45,447 nt of DNA from the NCBI GenBank assembly GCA_002395775.1, contig DGUV01000001.1, forward strand, positions 21,471 through 66,917. Reading direction: 5' to 3'. Below, piece after piece: positions 31,959 through 40,895 of this stretch. Position numbers and translations under genes: made by a program. This stretch comes from Prevotellaceae bacterium UBA4301. Lineage in GTDB: Bacteria > Bacteroidota > Bacteroidia > Bacteroidales > Bacteroidaceae. Numbering within the stretch: position 1 is the first letter of the stretch; every line of letters begins with the position of its first letter. The notes below the pieces were generated by a model. It had not been told where the DNA came from, did not search any database, and worked only from the letters and a program-made list of their open reading frames with translations.

Positions 31959-33846
31959 TTAATAGCCTGCGTTCTGCTTGATGGCTGAGCGCGATTCGTC
32001 GATGAAGGTCTGCGGAATCCAGAAGCGGTTGTGGGCCTCGGTCACGGTGAAGTAGCTTTTGCCGCCGGCGTTGGCAGCCTGGATGCGCTGGTTGGCCAGT
32101 TCGTGATATTGACCGAAGCGAATGAGATCCTGCCGGCGGAGTCCTTCGAGCCAGAACTCATGGCCGCGTTCTGCGAGCAGGGCGCGCAGGAAGACATCCT
32201 TCGACGAGGTCTGCGTCTCTGAGAGGTTGGGCAGTCCGGCACGGTTGCGTACGCGGTTGACGAGAGCGATGGCTTCGCTGTTGACATTGCCGTTCCTCAC
32301 GATGCACTCAGCCAGCGTGAGCAACACGTCGCTATAGCGATAGATGACGAGGTCGACGCCACTCTGTGCTCCCGTCATGTCGGGGTCTTTGCCATACTTC
32401 AGGGGCAGATCGCCGTAAGCCAACTGTCCGCCATTGGGATTCTCGCGCGAGATGGTCTGTCCGTAGGTGTTCGTGTAGCTGGCCACAAGATTCTTCGTAC
32501 GCTGGTCGGCGGTCTCGAAGGTGTCGTAGAACGTCCAGGGAATGACGTATCCTCCCCAACCCTGACTCTTCTCGGTCCACGGCATGTCGCTGGGCAGCAC
32601 CTCAGCCGTCATGTAGTTGGCTGTCCAGGTAGAGCTACTGTTGCAGGGCACTTGCAGAATGATTTCCTGATTGCCGAGATTCTCCTTGGTGAAGATGCTG
32701 TTGTAGTCGGGCAGCAGCGCATAGACGCGACCTTCCATCTGGGTAAGCTCGCGGGCAAGTGTCTCGGCCTGCTGGAAGTGGCCACGAATCATGTAGTACT
32801 TCAGGAGTATCATCATGGCAGCACCCTTCGACTGCCAAGCGTAGCCAACCTCCATAAAGAGCATGTCCTTCTGGAACTTCTCCGTAGTGTACTCAGCCCA
32901 CTGGCAGACGCTCCGCGCATCGCGGCCCGTCCAGAACGGATAGTAGGAGGCACCAATGATGTCATACCGCACATGGTACTCCTTCAGCAGATCGAAATAC
33001 CAGTTGTAGAGGTCCTTGTTGCCGGCATCGTGCAGGTGGATGATGACCTTCGTCTGCTCCGACGATGCTTTCACGGCGTCGTAGCCGGCATTGTAGAAGT
33101 CGGCCAGATGCTGTACCTTCGTTTGATAGTCGGCATCGCTCGTGGTGAGCGGTCCGGCCATGGGATAGAGCATGCCCGCTTGGGTCTCATTGCCAAGCGA
33201 CACGTATTCGGGCGTGGTGCCCTGAGCCTTCATCTTCTCCATGAACTGATAGGTGAAGTCGTAGAGAGCCTTCGTCATTTGCGCGGCATCCATGTTCTCC
33301 CAGGCGTGGGGCAGGAACTGATCTTCGCCGTTCGTCCAATAGTCGCTGTAGTGGAACGTGAGCAGAATCTGCATGCCGGCAGCCTTGGCACGCTTGGCCA
33401 GTCGCAGGATGTCGGTTTCGTCCTGAATGCCTGGCTCCAGCGAGTAGCGAGACGTCGCCGCCCTTGAGCAGCGTAAAGGGCTCGCCGGTCTTCAAGAGTC
33501 GGATGGCAGAGAACTGACTGACGTCGGCATCGCCGAGGCTCACCGTGCACGAGCCGTCACTGACGTTGACGCCACGCACGAAGCCCTCTGTCTGCACGCT
33601 GGGCGAGGCTACGAGAGCGGTCTTACGGCCATTGGCCTCCACGTAGCCGTGGCCATTGCCTTTGGCAAAGAACTGCAGGCTGTAGGTGCCATCTTCAAGT
33701 CCGCTGATGGTCTGGCTACCACCTGTGAACGCATTGAGTGGCACATTGGTCACGCCGACTGCGGCAGGCTGGTCGTCAATGACTCCAGGTTTTTCGCCCG
33801 AGCACGAGCCCAACACGAGCAATGCGGTTACATTGAGAAATACCAC
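31959..33846 (-). pseudogene. GH53 galactanase remnant fused to the C-terminal half of a SusD-like protein
   Basis: The 5' part (33846 to about 33450) is a lipoprotein start (VLGSC lipobox) and the N-terminal domain of Bacteroidota GH53 endo-beta-1,4-galactanases, ending at FTLLKGGDVS. There the frame changes and about 40-50 residues of the usual galactanase are absent; from 33450 the other frame continues (ETDILRLAKRAKAAGMQILL, HYSDYW, YVSLGNETQAGML with the catalytic Glu, IGASYYPFW, MLFMEVGYAW with the nucleophile Glu). At about 32830 this passes directly into SusD sequence (SKGAAMMILLKYYMIRGHFQ, YSDVLLTLAECI, AERGHEFWLEGLRRQDLIRF) to the normal SusD end. SusC, the N-terminal half of SusD and the end of GH53 are gone. 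Either a multi-step deletion or an assembly misjoin explains it. Confidence 0.85.
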
Positions 33847-33914
33847 TAAGAGGAATCTTTTTTGTAGTGAAGTAATATATCTTTAAGTTTTTAATTATAA
33901 TAAGTTTTCACGCT

Positions 33915-33936
33915 GCAAAGATACGAACATCTTTGC
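33915..33936 (-). promoter_or_regulatory. Promoter element inside a perfect palindrome
   Basis: GCAAAGAT (33915-33922) and ATCTTTGC (33929-33936) form a perfect 8-bp inverted repeat around a TATCTTTG -7 element (minus strand, 33916-33923) in front of the GH53 remnant. A similar arrangement is at 17779-17810. Confidence 0.6.
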
Positions 33937-34017
33937 ATCTGTTTTATAGAGAAAGTCCTCCGAATATATGGACGATTTTCCTATTCTGAAGAAAATAAGA
34001 TGAGTGTGGGGAAGTAG

Positions 34018-34057
34018 ACCGTTTCCCTGGCCTTTGGTGCGGCTACAGGGAAACGGT
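34018..34057. terminator. Hairpin behind the DUF5107 gene
   Basis: ACCGTTTCCCTG (34018-34029) pairs perfectly with CAGGGAAACGGT (34046-34057), 12 bp, just after the stop of the DUF5107-TPR gene (34072). No T tract is present. Confidence 0.65.
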
Positions 34058-34071
34058 TCTTCACAGAGAGT

Positions 34072-37000
34072 CTACAATCTGAGTCTTGTGTCAATGAGCG
34101 TGCGGAACTGCTGGATGCCCTGATGGTTGTTGTCGAGGGCCTCCACCTCTTTCAGGTAGCGCTCAGCGTGCTCGGTGTCGCCCATGCCGTAGTAGCCGAG
34201 GGCGAGCATGTACTTGCAGTGGATGAGGTTCTTCGTGTCGAGCGAGTCCTCCCAGATGAGCAGGTCGGGCAGCGAGACGGCGAAATAGTCCATCACCTGT
34301 TTCTCGAAGACGTGCTGCTTGCCGTAGTTAATGAGTCGGTAGAAGCGTCCGTGGGCCTCGCCTTCGCGACCGAGCTTCAGCAGGGCCAGGCCCTGATAGA
34401 ATATCTTGTCGGGTTTGGCATCGTTGTAGTACATGGCGGCAGCTGGTTCCTGCGGGCCCTTCGTAGCCTCTTCCCAGCACTCGCGGGCCTTCTCCTTCTG
34501 ACCGAGGGCATCGTAGGCCACGCCGAGCAGGTAGTAGAAATCGTTCTCCTGAGCGCCATAGAGTTTGCCTTCGCCGAGGTGGTGGGGATATTCCAGACAT
34601 TCACAGAGCAACTTGACGGCCCTGTCGTATTCCTTGGCGATGATGGCAGCCTTGGCCAGTTCCACGCGGCAAATCTGATACTGTGTGGGTACCTTGCCTT
34701 CGCCACCCTCCCACGGATGGAAAATACGGTTGTCAAGCTTCTGCATGGCCTCCTCGTAGCGTCCCACCTGATTGAGCAGGGTGATCTCCTCGAGCACAAG
34801 GTCGTCGCGACGCCGGATGAGCTCAGGATACTGCTGCAGGAAGGCCAGACGCTCGGCGTGCGGACGATGCAGACGCTTGTAGAGCTGGTCGAGTTCCATG
34901 AGCACGCGCTCGTCATTTTCGTCGAGGTGGAAGGCGCGCTCCATATACTCCACTGCCTCCTGCTGGCGGTTCTGTTTATTAAAGCGGCCCAAGGCGAGGT
35001 TGCGCCAGACGGTGGGGAACTGCGGGTCGAGCTCGGCCGAGCGTTCCCAGTTCTCGATGGCCAAGTCGTACTGACGGGCGGCATAGTAGAGGCAACCCAG
35101 ATAGTAAGGGGCACGGGCTCCCTGCGGATTGTGCGACTTGGCTGCTTCGAGTGCGATGACATCCTCCGGGCGATTGGGGAAGCAGTAGGCGGAGTCGGCT
35201 TTTTCGGCTTTCGCCAGTGCATCCTGCTCGCCGCAAAAGGCGAAGAGGTAGTAATAGGTCATCGGCGTGACGGCACCCTCTTCGATGGCTATCTGCCAGA
35301 AGGCACGGGCCTCTTCAGTAAGTCCTGCAGCGACGTAGTCGAGCGCCACCTCGTCGTAGTTCTGTGATGAGCGGCGCAGCATATGCTTCATTTCCGTCAA
35401 CATGTCCTCGTCCTTTTCAATGAGGTATTGCTCGTAGCGGCAACCGTAGTTGAAAAGGTCGTACTCCAGCGACTCGTCGATGAGTGCCAGGGCATCGCTG
35501 GCCTCTCCCAGCTTGCGCAGGATGGCGGCCTTCAGCGCACGAGCCTTATGATTGTGCCAGTTGTTGACGAGACAGCGGTTGACCTCGTCGAAGGCATCCT
35601 CGTAGCGGCCCTGCATGGTGCTGATCTTGGCAGCTTCGAAGTAGCCGGCATCGGCCCACGCCTTGTTCCAGGTGGCCTTCCAGAAGAGTTCGTAGGCCTC
35701 AGACGCCTTGCCTTGATATTTCAGCGCAAGTGCGAGGTTATAGATCGGTTCGCCATCGTAAGGGTTGGGGTTGCGCTTCTGCGACAGGCGCACTGCCTTG
35801 CGCAGATACTCCTCAGCCTTGGCGAAACGACCCTTGCGGATGTACCACAGGCCCATTGCATTCAGGCTGCGAATGTCGTTGGGGTCGCGGCGCAGCGCCT
35901 CTTCATAGTAGTCGGTAGCCAGCCATGTGGCGTGGCGGTACTGTTCCAGATGCTGACCCGTCAGGAAGAGTTGCTCGTTGGTCTTTATTTGCTCAGGGAG
36001 AAGGGCTGCTTCGGCTGAGTCGGGAATAGGACGAATCTCGTCTGCCTCGGCATGCCATTTCAGCACGGTGCGCTGCCCGTAGACGAACGTCTTCACAATC
36101 TCGAAGGTCAGCTCGTCGAACCGGGCACCCTTCACGTCGACCGTCTCCGTCAGCACAGCCTCCGGGCTGAGCGTCATCTCTTTCTTATAATATACCTCGC
36201 CATTGTCGTTACGCAGAATGATGCAGACGACCTGCTTGGAAGTGGCAAAGACCTTGAATTTAACCTTATCATTACCCACTTCATTGATATTGAACACAAG
36301 ATCCTTCGAAGCCTCCTTCACTACCCCGAGCTCACGGTAAGGCATAAAGTACTGGGTGAACATCTTTTCCTCGTATGGCATCAACCATGTGAAGTCGGGC
36401 TGGTTCTCGGTATAGACACCTGCCATGAGTTCGATGTAGGGACGGAAGCCCTCACGGTCGATGCCCCAATGCTTCATCTCCTCGGGAGTGGTCTCGTCGG
36501 TCAGGTTGCGGTCCCAGGCGCGTCCGAAGTCACCGTTGCCCCATGTCCACTGCTTCTTGCCGGGCGAGAAGTGGTGGCTGGCCACATGCAGCATGCCTGC
36601 CTGAGTGTCGTTCTCGTAGCCACCCTCGAAGTTGAAGCGCGAGTTCACGCCCATATAGCTCGTCGGCACGTAGATGTTCTTGTAGTTCGAGATGTCGACA
36701 CCTGCCGAATAGTCCATCTTGTAGTAAGTGCCCGTGGCAATGGGGAACGTCGACACGGCGCGCTTGCCATGGTCGAACACGGCATTGATGTCGGGCGGGA
36801 ACACACTCTGGTACTGGTCGTTCACCTCCACAGCAGGGTTGGCCCACCAAAGGAAGGTCTGCGGCACGTCGGTGCGGTTGTAGAGGCGGCCTTTGATTTC
36901 CAGATAGGCACAGCCGGGGCGCAGCGTGAAGCCTGCCATGCCCTTCTGGTGGAACATCTTCTCCATCTCGCTCACCCACACGCTCACCGAGCCATCGGCA

Positions 37001-37407
37001 TTCTCCTCGATGCAGGTATCGACAGGCATGAAGGTCGTCGGACGGTGGTGCTGGGGCCAGTTGAACTCGATTCCACCCGAGATCCACGGGCCGACGAGTC
37101 CCACCAGTGCAGGCTTGATGACGTGGTTGTAGTAGACGAAGTGGCGCTTTGCAATCTTGTCGTAGGCCATCTGCACGCGGCCACCCAGTTCGGGCAGCAC
37201 CATCACCTTGATGTACTCGTTTTCCAGCCAGATGGCCAGATACTCTTTGTCGACTTTCTCGTCGCTCATGGTCTCAATGACGGGATATGGATAGACCACA
37301 CCACTTGATCCTTGATAGACGCGTTTCTCCAGAAACATCGGGTTCTTCTCAGGCTTTCCCACCTCATAGGTTGGGATCGTCACTATTTCTCTCCAAGCTT
37401 TTACCAT
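34072..37407 (-). CDS. DUF5107-TPR protein (mutarotase-like N-terminus plus tetratricopeptide repeats)
   Basis: The 1111-residue product has no signal peptide, so it is probably cytoplasmic. Residues about 20-350 match the DUF5107 type (YLAIWLENEYIKVMVLPELG, RVQMAYDKIAKRHFVYYN, PWISGGIEFNWPQHHRPTTF, WWANPAVEVNDQYQSVFPPD), a fold related to galactose mutarotases that binds sugars. Residues about 475-1110 are TPR-like helix pairs (YYEEALRRDPNDIRSLNAMG, AIENWERSAELDPQFPTVWR). Genes of this type occur beside plant-glycan loci in Bacteroidota. A role in handling sugars from the neighbouring hydrolases is likely, but whether it is an enzyme, a binding scaffold or a sensor is not known. The gene begins 45 bp after the MFS symporter stop, with five 8-bp repeats between. 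Confidence 0.8.
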   Translation of the reverse strand: MVKAWREIVTIPTYEVGKPEKNPMFLEKRVYQGSSGVVYPYPVIETMSDEKVDKEYLAIWLENEYIKVMVLPELGGRVQMAYDKIAKRHFVYYNHVIKPALVGLVGPWISGGIEFNWPQHHRPTTFMPVDTCIEENADGSVSVWVSEMEKMFHQKGMAGFTLRPGCAYLEIKGRLYNRTDVPQTFLWWANPAVEVNDQYQSVFPPDINAVFDHGKRAVSTFPIATGTYYKMDYSAGVDISNYKNIYVPTSYMGVNSRFNFEGGYENDTQAGMLHVASHHFSPGKKQWTWGNGDFGRAWDRNLTDETTPEEMKHWGIDREGFRPYIELMAGVYTENQPDFTWLMPYEEKMFTQYFMPYRELGVVKEASKDLVFNINEVGNDKVKFKVFATSKQVVCIILRNDNGEVYYKKEMTLSPEAVLTETVDVKGARFDELTFEIVKTFVYGQRTVLKWHAEADEIRPIPDSAEAALLPEQIKTNEQLFLTGQHLEQYRHATWLATDYYEEALRRDPNDIRSLNAMGLWYIRKGRFAKAEEYLRKAVRLSQKRNPNPYDGEPIYNLALALKYQGKASEAYELFWKATWNKAWADAGYFEAAKISTMQGRYEDAFDEVNRCLVNNWHNHKARALKAAILRKLGEASDALALIDESLEYDLFNYGCRYEQYLIEKDEDMLTEMKHMLRRSSQNYDEVALDYVAAGLTEEARAFWQIAIEEGAVTPMTYYYLFAFCGEQDALAKAEKADSAYCFPNRPEDVIALEAAKSHNPQGARAPYYLGCLYYAARQYDLAIENWERSAELDPQFPTVWRNLALGRFNKQNRQQEAVEYMERAFHLDENDERVLMELDQLYKRLHRPHAERLAFLQQYPELIRRRDDLVLEEITLLNQVGRYEEAMQKLDNRIFHPWEGGEGKVPTQYQICRVELAKAAIIAKEYDRAVKLLCECLEYPHHLGEGKLYGAQENDFYYLLGVAYDALGQKEKARECWEEATKGPQEPAAAMYYNDAKPDKIFYQGLALLKLGREGEAHGRFYRLINYGKQHVFEKQVMDYFAVSLPDLLIWEDSLDTKNLIHCKYMLALGYYGMGDTEHAERYLKEVEALDNNHQGIQQFRTLIDTRLRL

Positions 37408-37424
37408 AATTATAGTTTTTTATT

Positions 37425-37464
37425 TTTGTTACTTTGTTACCTTGTCACTTTGTTACTTTGTTAT
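37425..37464 (-). repeat. Five 8-bp tandem repeats on the MFS stop codon
   Basis: Plus-strand units TTTGTTAC, TTTGTTAC, CTTGTCAC, TTTGTTAC and TTTGTTAT, exactly 40 bp, cover the stop codon (37453-37455) and last codons of the symporter gene and much of the spacer before the DUF5107 gene. The unit length and total are the same as at 15044-15083, with an unrelated unit sequence. Confidence 0.9.
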
Positions 37465-38880
37465 CAGTTCTTTCTCTAATTGTTCCAGCGACTTACCCTT
37501 CGTCTCGGGCAGGCGGCGGAAGAAGAACAGGAAGCCGCAGAGGCAGACGAGGGCGTAGATCCAGAAGGTGCCGTAAGAGCCGAGCGACTTGTTCAGCAGC
37601 GGGAACGTGTATGTGAGCGTCGATGAGCCCACCCATAGCGCAAACGTGCAGGTGGCCACGGCAATGGCGCGAACGCGGTTGGGGAACAGCTCCGAGATGA
37701 GCACCCACGTGCAGGGGCCCAGCGTCATGGCATAGCAGGCAATGGCCGCCACGACGAGAATGATCATGAAGAAACCCGTGATGTGCATGTAGTAGCAGCA
37801 ACCCAGAGTGGCGTAGATGAGGCACAGACCTCCGGCACCGATGAGCATCAGCTTGCGGCGGCCCAGCTTGTCAACGGTGAAGATGGCGATGAGCGTGAAC
37901 AGCACGTTGGCCACACCCGTGATGACGATGTTGAACAGCACGTCGCCCACTGAGTAGCCTGCCGACTGGAATATCTCCTGTGCATAGTTGAAGATGACGT
38001 TCGTGCCACACCACTGCTGGAACACGGCAATCACCACACCCAGCAGCAATACCTTGTGGAAGGGCTTCGAGAAGAGTGTCGAGAGGCCTGCCTGTTCCTT
38101 GGCCGATGCATTGGCAGCAGCAATGGCCTGCATCTCGCGCTCAGCATAAGCCTCGCCACCAATCTTCTGAAGTGTAATAAATGCAGGTGAAGCAGTATTC
38201 ACTCCCCTCCCTTCATGGGAGGGGTCGGGGGTGGGTCTTCTCATGGCCTGCCAGCGCGGACTCTCGGGAATGAAGAACGCCAGCAGCAGGAAGGCAGCAG
38301 CAGGAAATGCTGCAGCCCAGAACATCCAGCGCCATGCCATCTGCCCGTTCCACGATGCAGCGATGTCGGCAGGGGTAAATGCTTCAGGTATAGGGTCGGC
38401 AATCTGCCAGTTCACGACCTGGGCTGCCAAGATGCCAATCACGATGGTCATCTGGTTCAGCGAGACCAGTTTGCCGCGAATCTCCGAGGGAGCCACCTCG
38501 GCAATATACATAGGTGAGAGGCCGGAGGCAATGCCAATGCCGATGCCTCCGAAGAAGCGGGCTACGAGGAACGCGCCAAACGTGTTGAACGCACCCGTCA
38601 TGATGGCCGACACCAGGAAGATGACTGCCGACACCAGCAGCAGCTTCTTGCGACCGATCTTGTCGGCCAGCCAGCCGCAAGTGCAGGCACCAATCATGCA
38701 GCCTATCAAGGCAATGGTCATGGCCAGACCTTGACTGCTCACAGAGTCGGCAATGCCGAAGTAGAGTTCGTAGAACGGCTTAGCACCGCCAATCACCACC
38801 CAGTCGTAGCCGAAGAGCAGGCCGCCCATGGCCGACACCAGGCAGATGAAGTAAATAAATCCTTTGTTGAATCCTTGCAT
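37453..38880 (-). CDS. MFS sugar:H+ symporter (sugar porter family) with an in-frame palindromic insert
   Basis: From ATG 38880 the product is 475 residues with 12 predicted membrane helices; the longer frame to 38922 runs into the promoter. Sugar-porter signatures are seen: GGLLFGYDWVVIGGA (helix 1), DKIGRKKLLL after helix 2, FIPESPRWQAMR at the central loop, DKLGRRKLMLIG after helix 8 and the final RRLPETKGKSLEQLE. This is the XylE/AraE/GalP-type family that moves xylose, arabinose, galactose or similar with protons. The central loop (residues about 213-228, RRPTPDPSHEGRGVNTAS) is encoded by an extra palindromic repeat, 38200-38239, seen as a recent insertion that keeps the frame. It is cotranscribed with the DUF5107 gene downstream. 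Confidence 0.93.
   Translation of the reverse strand: MQGFNKGFIYFICLVSAMGGLLFGYDWVVIGGAKPFYELYFGIADSVSSQGLAMTIALIGCMIGACTCGWLADKIGRKKLLLVSAVIFLVSAIMTGAFNTFGAFLVARFFGGIGIGIASGLSPMYIAEVAPSEIRGKLVSLNQMTIVIGILAAQVVNWQIADPIPEAFTPADIAASWNGQMAWRWMFWAAAFPAAAFLLLAFFIPESPRWQAMRRPTPDPSHEGRGVNTASPAFITLQKIGGEAYAEREMQAIAAANASAKEQAGLSTLFSKPFHKVLLLGVVIAVFQQWCGTNVIFNYAQEIFQSAGYSVGDVLFNIVITGVANVLFTLIAIFTVDKLGRRKLMLIGAGGLCLIYATLGCCYYMHITGFFMIILVVAAIACYAMTLGPCTWVLISELFPNRVRAIAVATCTFALWVGSSTLTYTFPLLNKSLGSYGTFWIYALVCLCGFLFFFRRLPETKGKSLEQLEKELITK
38200..38239 (-). repeat. REP-like palindrome inserted in the MFS gene
   Basis: CCCCTCCC (38204-38211), loop TTCAT, GGGAGGGG (38217-38224), then TCGGGGGTGGGTC, is the dispersed G/C-rich repeat form known from Bacteroidota genomes, usually between genes. 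Here it encodes PTPDPSHEGRG in frame in the loop between helices 6 and 7. Confidence 0.75.
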
Positions 38881-38919
38881 AATTACGTTGTTTTTAGTTA
38901 TTTGTTTGATTTTCTGCTG

Positions 38920-38927
38920 CAAAGGTA
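38920..38927 (-). promoter_or_regulatory. -7 promoter element of the MFS operon
   Basis: Plus-strand CAAAGGTA is TACCTTTG on the minus strand (TAnnTTTG), 39 bp before the ATG at 38880. No clear -33 is visible. Confidence 0.6.
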
Positions 38928-39117
38928 CGGCAAAAAATGCACTTCTTTTATAGACAAAAAGCCTTTATCGTATGGACTATTTTACTTCGGTTTTTTTTGT
39001 ATATAAAAAAGCCGCACGGCATCGCTGCCACACGGCTCAGTCTAACCTAACCAAAAATACTAACCTAAATCTGAATGAAACAAGTGTTATTCTGAATTTA
39101 ATCTCACTTTACCTGTC

Positions 39118-39704
39118 TTACCTATTTATATATTTCTTTCCATCTATGATTATCATTCCCTTATGGTTGGAGTTTACGCGATGGCCTCCAAGGCTATAGA
39201 TGGCATGGATTCCTGTAGGAATTCTGACTTCGCGAATAGCTGTCGTTGACAAGCTCTCGAAGCGGATGGTAAGATCGTTAGCATTCCATGTCACTTTGTA
39301 TGTCCCCACAGGCTGCGTGCAGATCTTGCCTATCAGCGCTCCGTTAGCATTCCATGTCACTTTGTATGTCCCCACAGGAATATCCAACCAACCACTTGCT
39401 GTCGTAGAGGTTGCAAGTTTTACCTCAGTTTCAATTGCATTCACCGAGCCGCCCTCGTCAGACCAACCGTAATTGACACTCCAGTCTGCATTGTGAACGC
39501 AGAAGTTGATTCCTTCTGCAACGACACTGACTTCTTCCAGCACGAAAACTCCGTCTGAGTCGGTGGTTTTGAAGATTCCTGCATCACCATTGAGTCCTGC
39601 AGATTCTGAATAGAAATACAACCCCAACTGGAATCTTCGCCAGTTGCATGAACACTGATGGCTGTAAGGGCCAGCATCAAAACAATCGTAAACTTTTTTA
39701 GCAT
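39118..39704 (-). pseudogene. Frameshifted secreted carbohydrate-binding-type protein
   Basis: The 5' frame (39704 to about 39630) is a signal peptide, MLKKFTIVLMLALTAISVHA, then TGEDSSWG; from there the other frame continues (LYFYSESAGLNGDAGIFKTT, EEVSVVAEGINFCVHNADWS, DIPVGTYKVTWNANGALIG, IYSLGGHRV, GMIIIDGKKYINR) to the stop at 39118. One base is missing near 39625-39635, so the gene is broken or has a sequencing error. The pattern of short beta units with GTYKVTWNAND resembles SusE/SusF-type or other surface glycan-binding proteins, and the end is the C-terminal tail of the type IX-like sorting group. A 37-bp segment is duplicated inside it. The full form would be about 195 residues. Confidence 0.65.
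39276..39378. repeat. 37-bp direct repeat inside the frameshifted gene
   Basis: CGTTAGCATTCCATGTCACT and the following 17 bp occur at 39276-39312 and 39342-39378, identical, period 66 bp (22 codons). Both encode GTYKVTWNAN. With two copies and a coding location it is not a CRISPR. Confidence 0.9.
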
Positions 39705-39740
39705 AATAGATAATTTTTAAATGAAAAACTGTTTCGGGTG

Positions 39741-39844
39741 CAAAATTAGATGGTTTTTCACGAGGAGAATATAGAAAAACGCAGGTTGGTTTATGGATTA
39801 TTTTACTGTTTTTGTTGTTATCTGAAATAATTTCGTTATTTTTG
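39741..39844. promoter_or_regulatory. Divergent promoter region, secreted-protein gene and AraC regulator
   Basis: Minus strand: TAATTTTG (plus-strand CAAAATTA, 39741-39748) lies 37 bp before the ATG at 39704. Plus strand: TTTG (39811-39814), 22 bp, TATTTTTG (39837-39844), 41 bp before the AraC ATG. The regulator probably acts on its divergent neighbours. Confidence 0.55.
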
Positions 39845-39885
39845 CAGGCATAAAAAGCTAATCTATTTTTTTTGTTGCGCTCTTT

Positions 39886-40803
39886 ATGGTAAGAAAGAAA
39901 GACGGATTCCTGGGTGAGCGGTCGGTTATTTTACCACCGATGATCCTGGAAATGGAAGAAAGAGACCCTTTGGTGAGCAGCTTATATATTACCGATATCG
40001 GCCATTATCCCATGGCCGAGCACCACCATCGCATTCGCACTGAGGCCATCGACCAGTATGTCCTCATCTATTGTGTCGACGGCAGCGGGTTCTATCGGCT
40101 GCGTGGCAAGACCTATCAGGTCAATCGCAACCAGTACTTCATCCTTCCAGCCGGCGAGGCTCATGAATACGGAGCCATAGAAGGCGACAAGTGGACGATT
40201 TACTGGGTACACTTCAAGGGTGAGCACTCATCAATTTATGCAGAAGGTGCCGACAAACCGCAAGAAGTAAAAGTTGCATTGAACTCCAATATCAGCAACC
40301 GGAACAACATCTTCGAGGAGATCCTCTCCACGCTGCACTTTGGCGAAGGATTGGAGGATCTGCGCTATGCCAGCAGCCTACTCCATTATTATCTGGCCTC
40401 CCTGCGCTATTTGCGCCAATATCGCAGCACAGCTAAGTTTGATGCCAGCCACAGCAGCCGTCCTTTCAACAATGATAGGAATTTAGGTGTAGTCGATGCA
40501 GCCATCCACTTCATGAAGGAGAACATTGAGCGCCGCATTACCCTGCAGGACATCCTCTCCTACGTTGGCTATTCTTCTACTCGCTTCTCCGCACTCTTCA
40601 AGCAACAGATCGGCAGTAGTCCGCTGGCCTACTTCAACCGTCTGAAAATTGAATATGCCTGCCACATGCTGAAGGTAACCGACATGCACATCAACCAAAT
40701 CTGCTACAAAGTCGGCATCGAAGACAGCCTTTATTTTTCTCGAATGTTCTCCAAGGTGATGGGAATGTCTCCAAGTGAATATCGAGAGCAGATCACATTA
40801 TGA
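39886..40803 (+). CDS. AraC-family transcriptional regulator
   Basis: The 305-residue product has an N-terminal cupin-type sugar-binding and dimerisation domain (about residues 30-150; RIRTEAIDQYVLIYCVDGSG, LPAGEAHEYGAIEGDKWTIY) and two C-terminal helix-turn-helix motifs (about 205-300; ITLQDILSYVGYSSTRFSAL, INQICYKVGIEDSLYFSRMF, GMSPSEYREQITL). The Cys-Tyr-Lys-Val-Gly second helix region is typical of AraC/XylS. It likely senses a sugar and activates the divergent MFS/DUF5107 or GH genes. The start ATG at 39886 lies 41 bp after the promoter element. An 8-bp inverted repeat, ACACAAAA/TTTTGTGT (40803-40820), directly follows the stop and may end transcription. The sugar cannot be read. Confidence 0.92.
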   Translation: MVRKKDGFLGERSVILPPMILEMEERDPLVSSLYITDIGHYPMAEHHHRIRTEAIDQYVLIYCVDGSGFYRLRGKTYQVNRNQYFILPAGEAHEYGAIEGDKWTIYWVHFKGEHSSIYAEGADKPQEVKVALNSNISNRNNIFEEILSTLHFGEGLEDLRYASSLLHYYLASLRYLRQYRSTAKFDASHSSRPFNNDRNLGVVDAAIHFMKENIERRITLQDILSYVGYSSTRFSALFKQQIGSSPLAYFNRLKIEYACHMLKVTDMHINQICYKVGIEDSLYFSRMFSKVMGMSPSEYREQITL

Positions 40804-40820
40804 CACAAAATCTTTTGTGT
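40803..40820. repeat. Perfect inverted repeat after the AraC gene
   Basis: ACACAAAA (40803-40810), TC, TTTTGTGT (40813-40820) is a perfect palindrome with a 2-nt centre, overlapping the AraC stop. It can act as a weak terminator or binding site. Confidence 0.5.
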
Positions 40821-40895
40821 TATCTATAAACCACAACTTTCGTCACAAAATCATCAATAGATTATTCGGAAATGATTTACAAAGGCTTTGATATA

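Noticed and set aside
34123..37308. Two long plus-strand frames (414 and 418 residues)
   Set aside because: Shadows of the DUF5107-TPR gene in high-G+C DNA.
39276..39378. Two-copy 37-bp repeat as a CRISPR
   Set aside because: Only two copies, one 29-bp spacer, inside a coding frame; no cas genes in the window.
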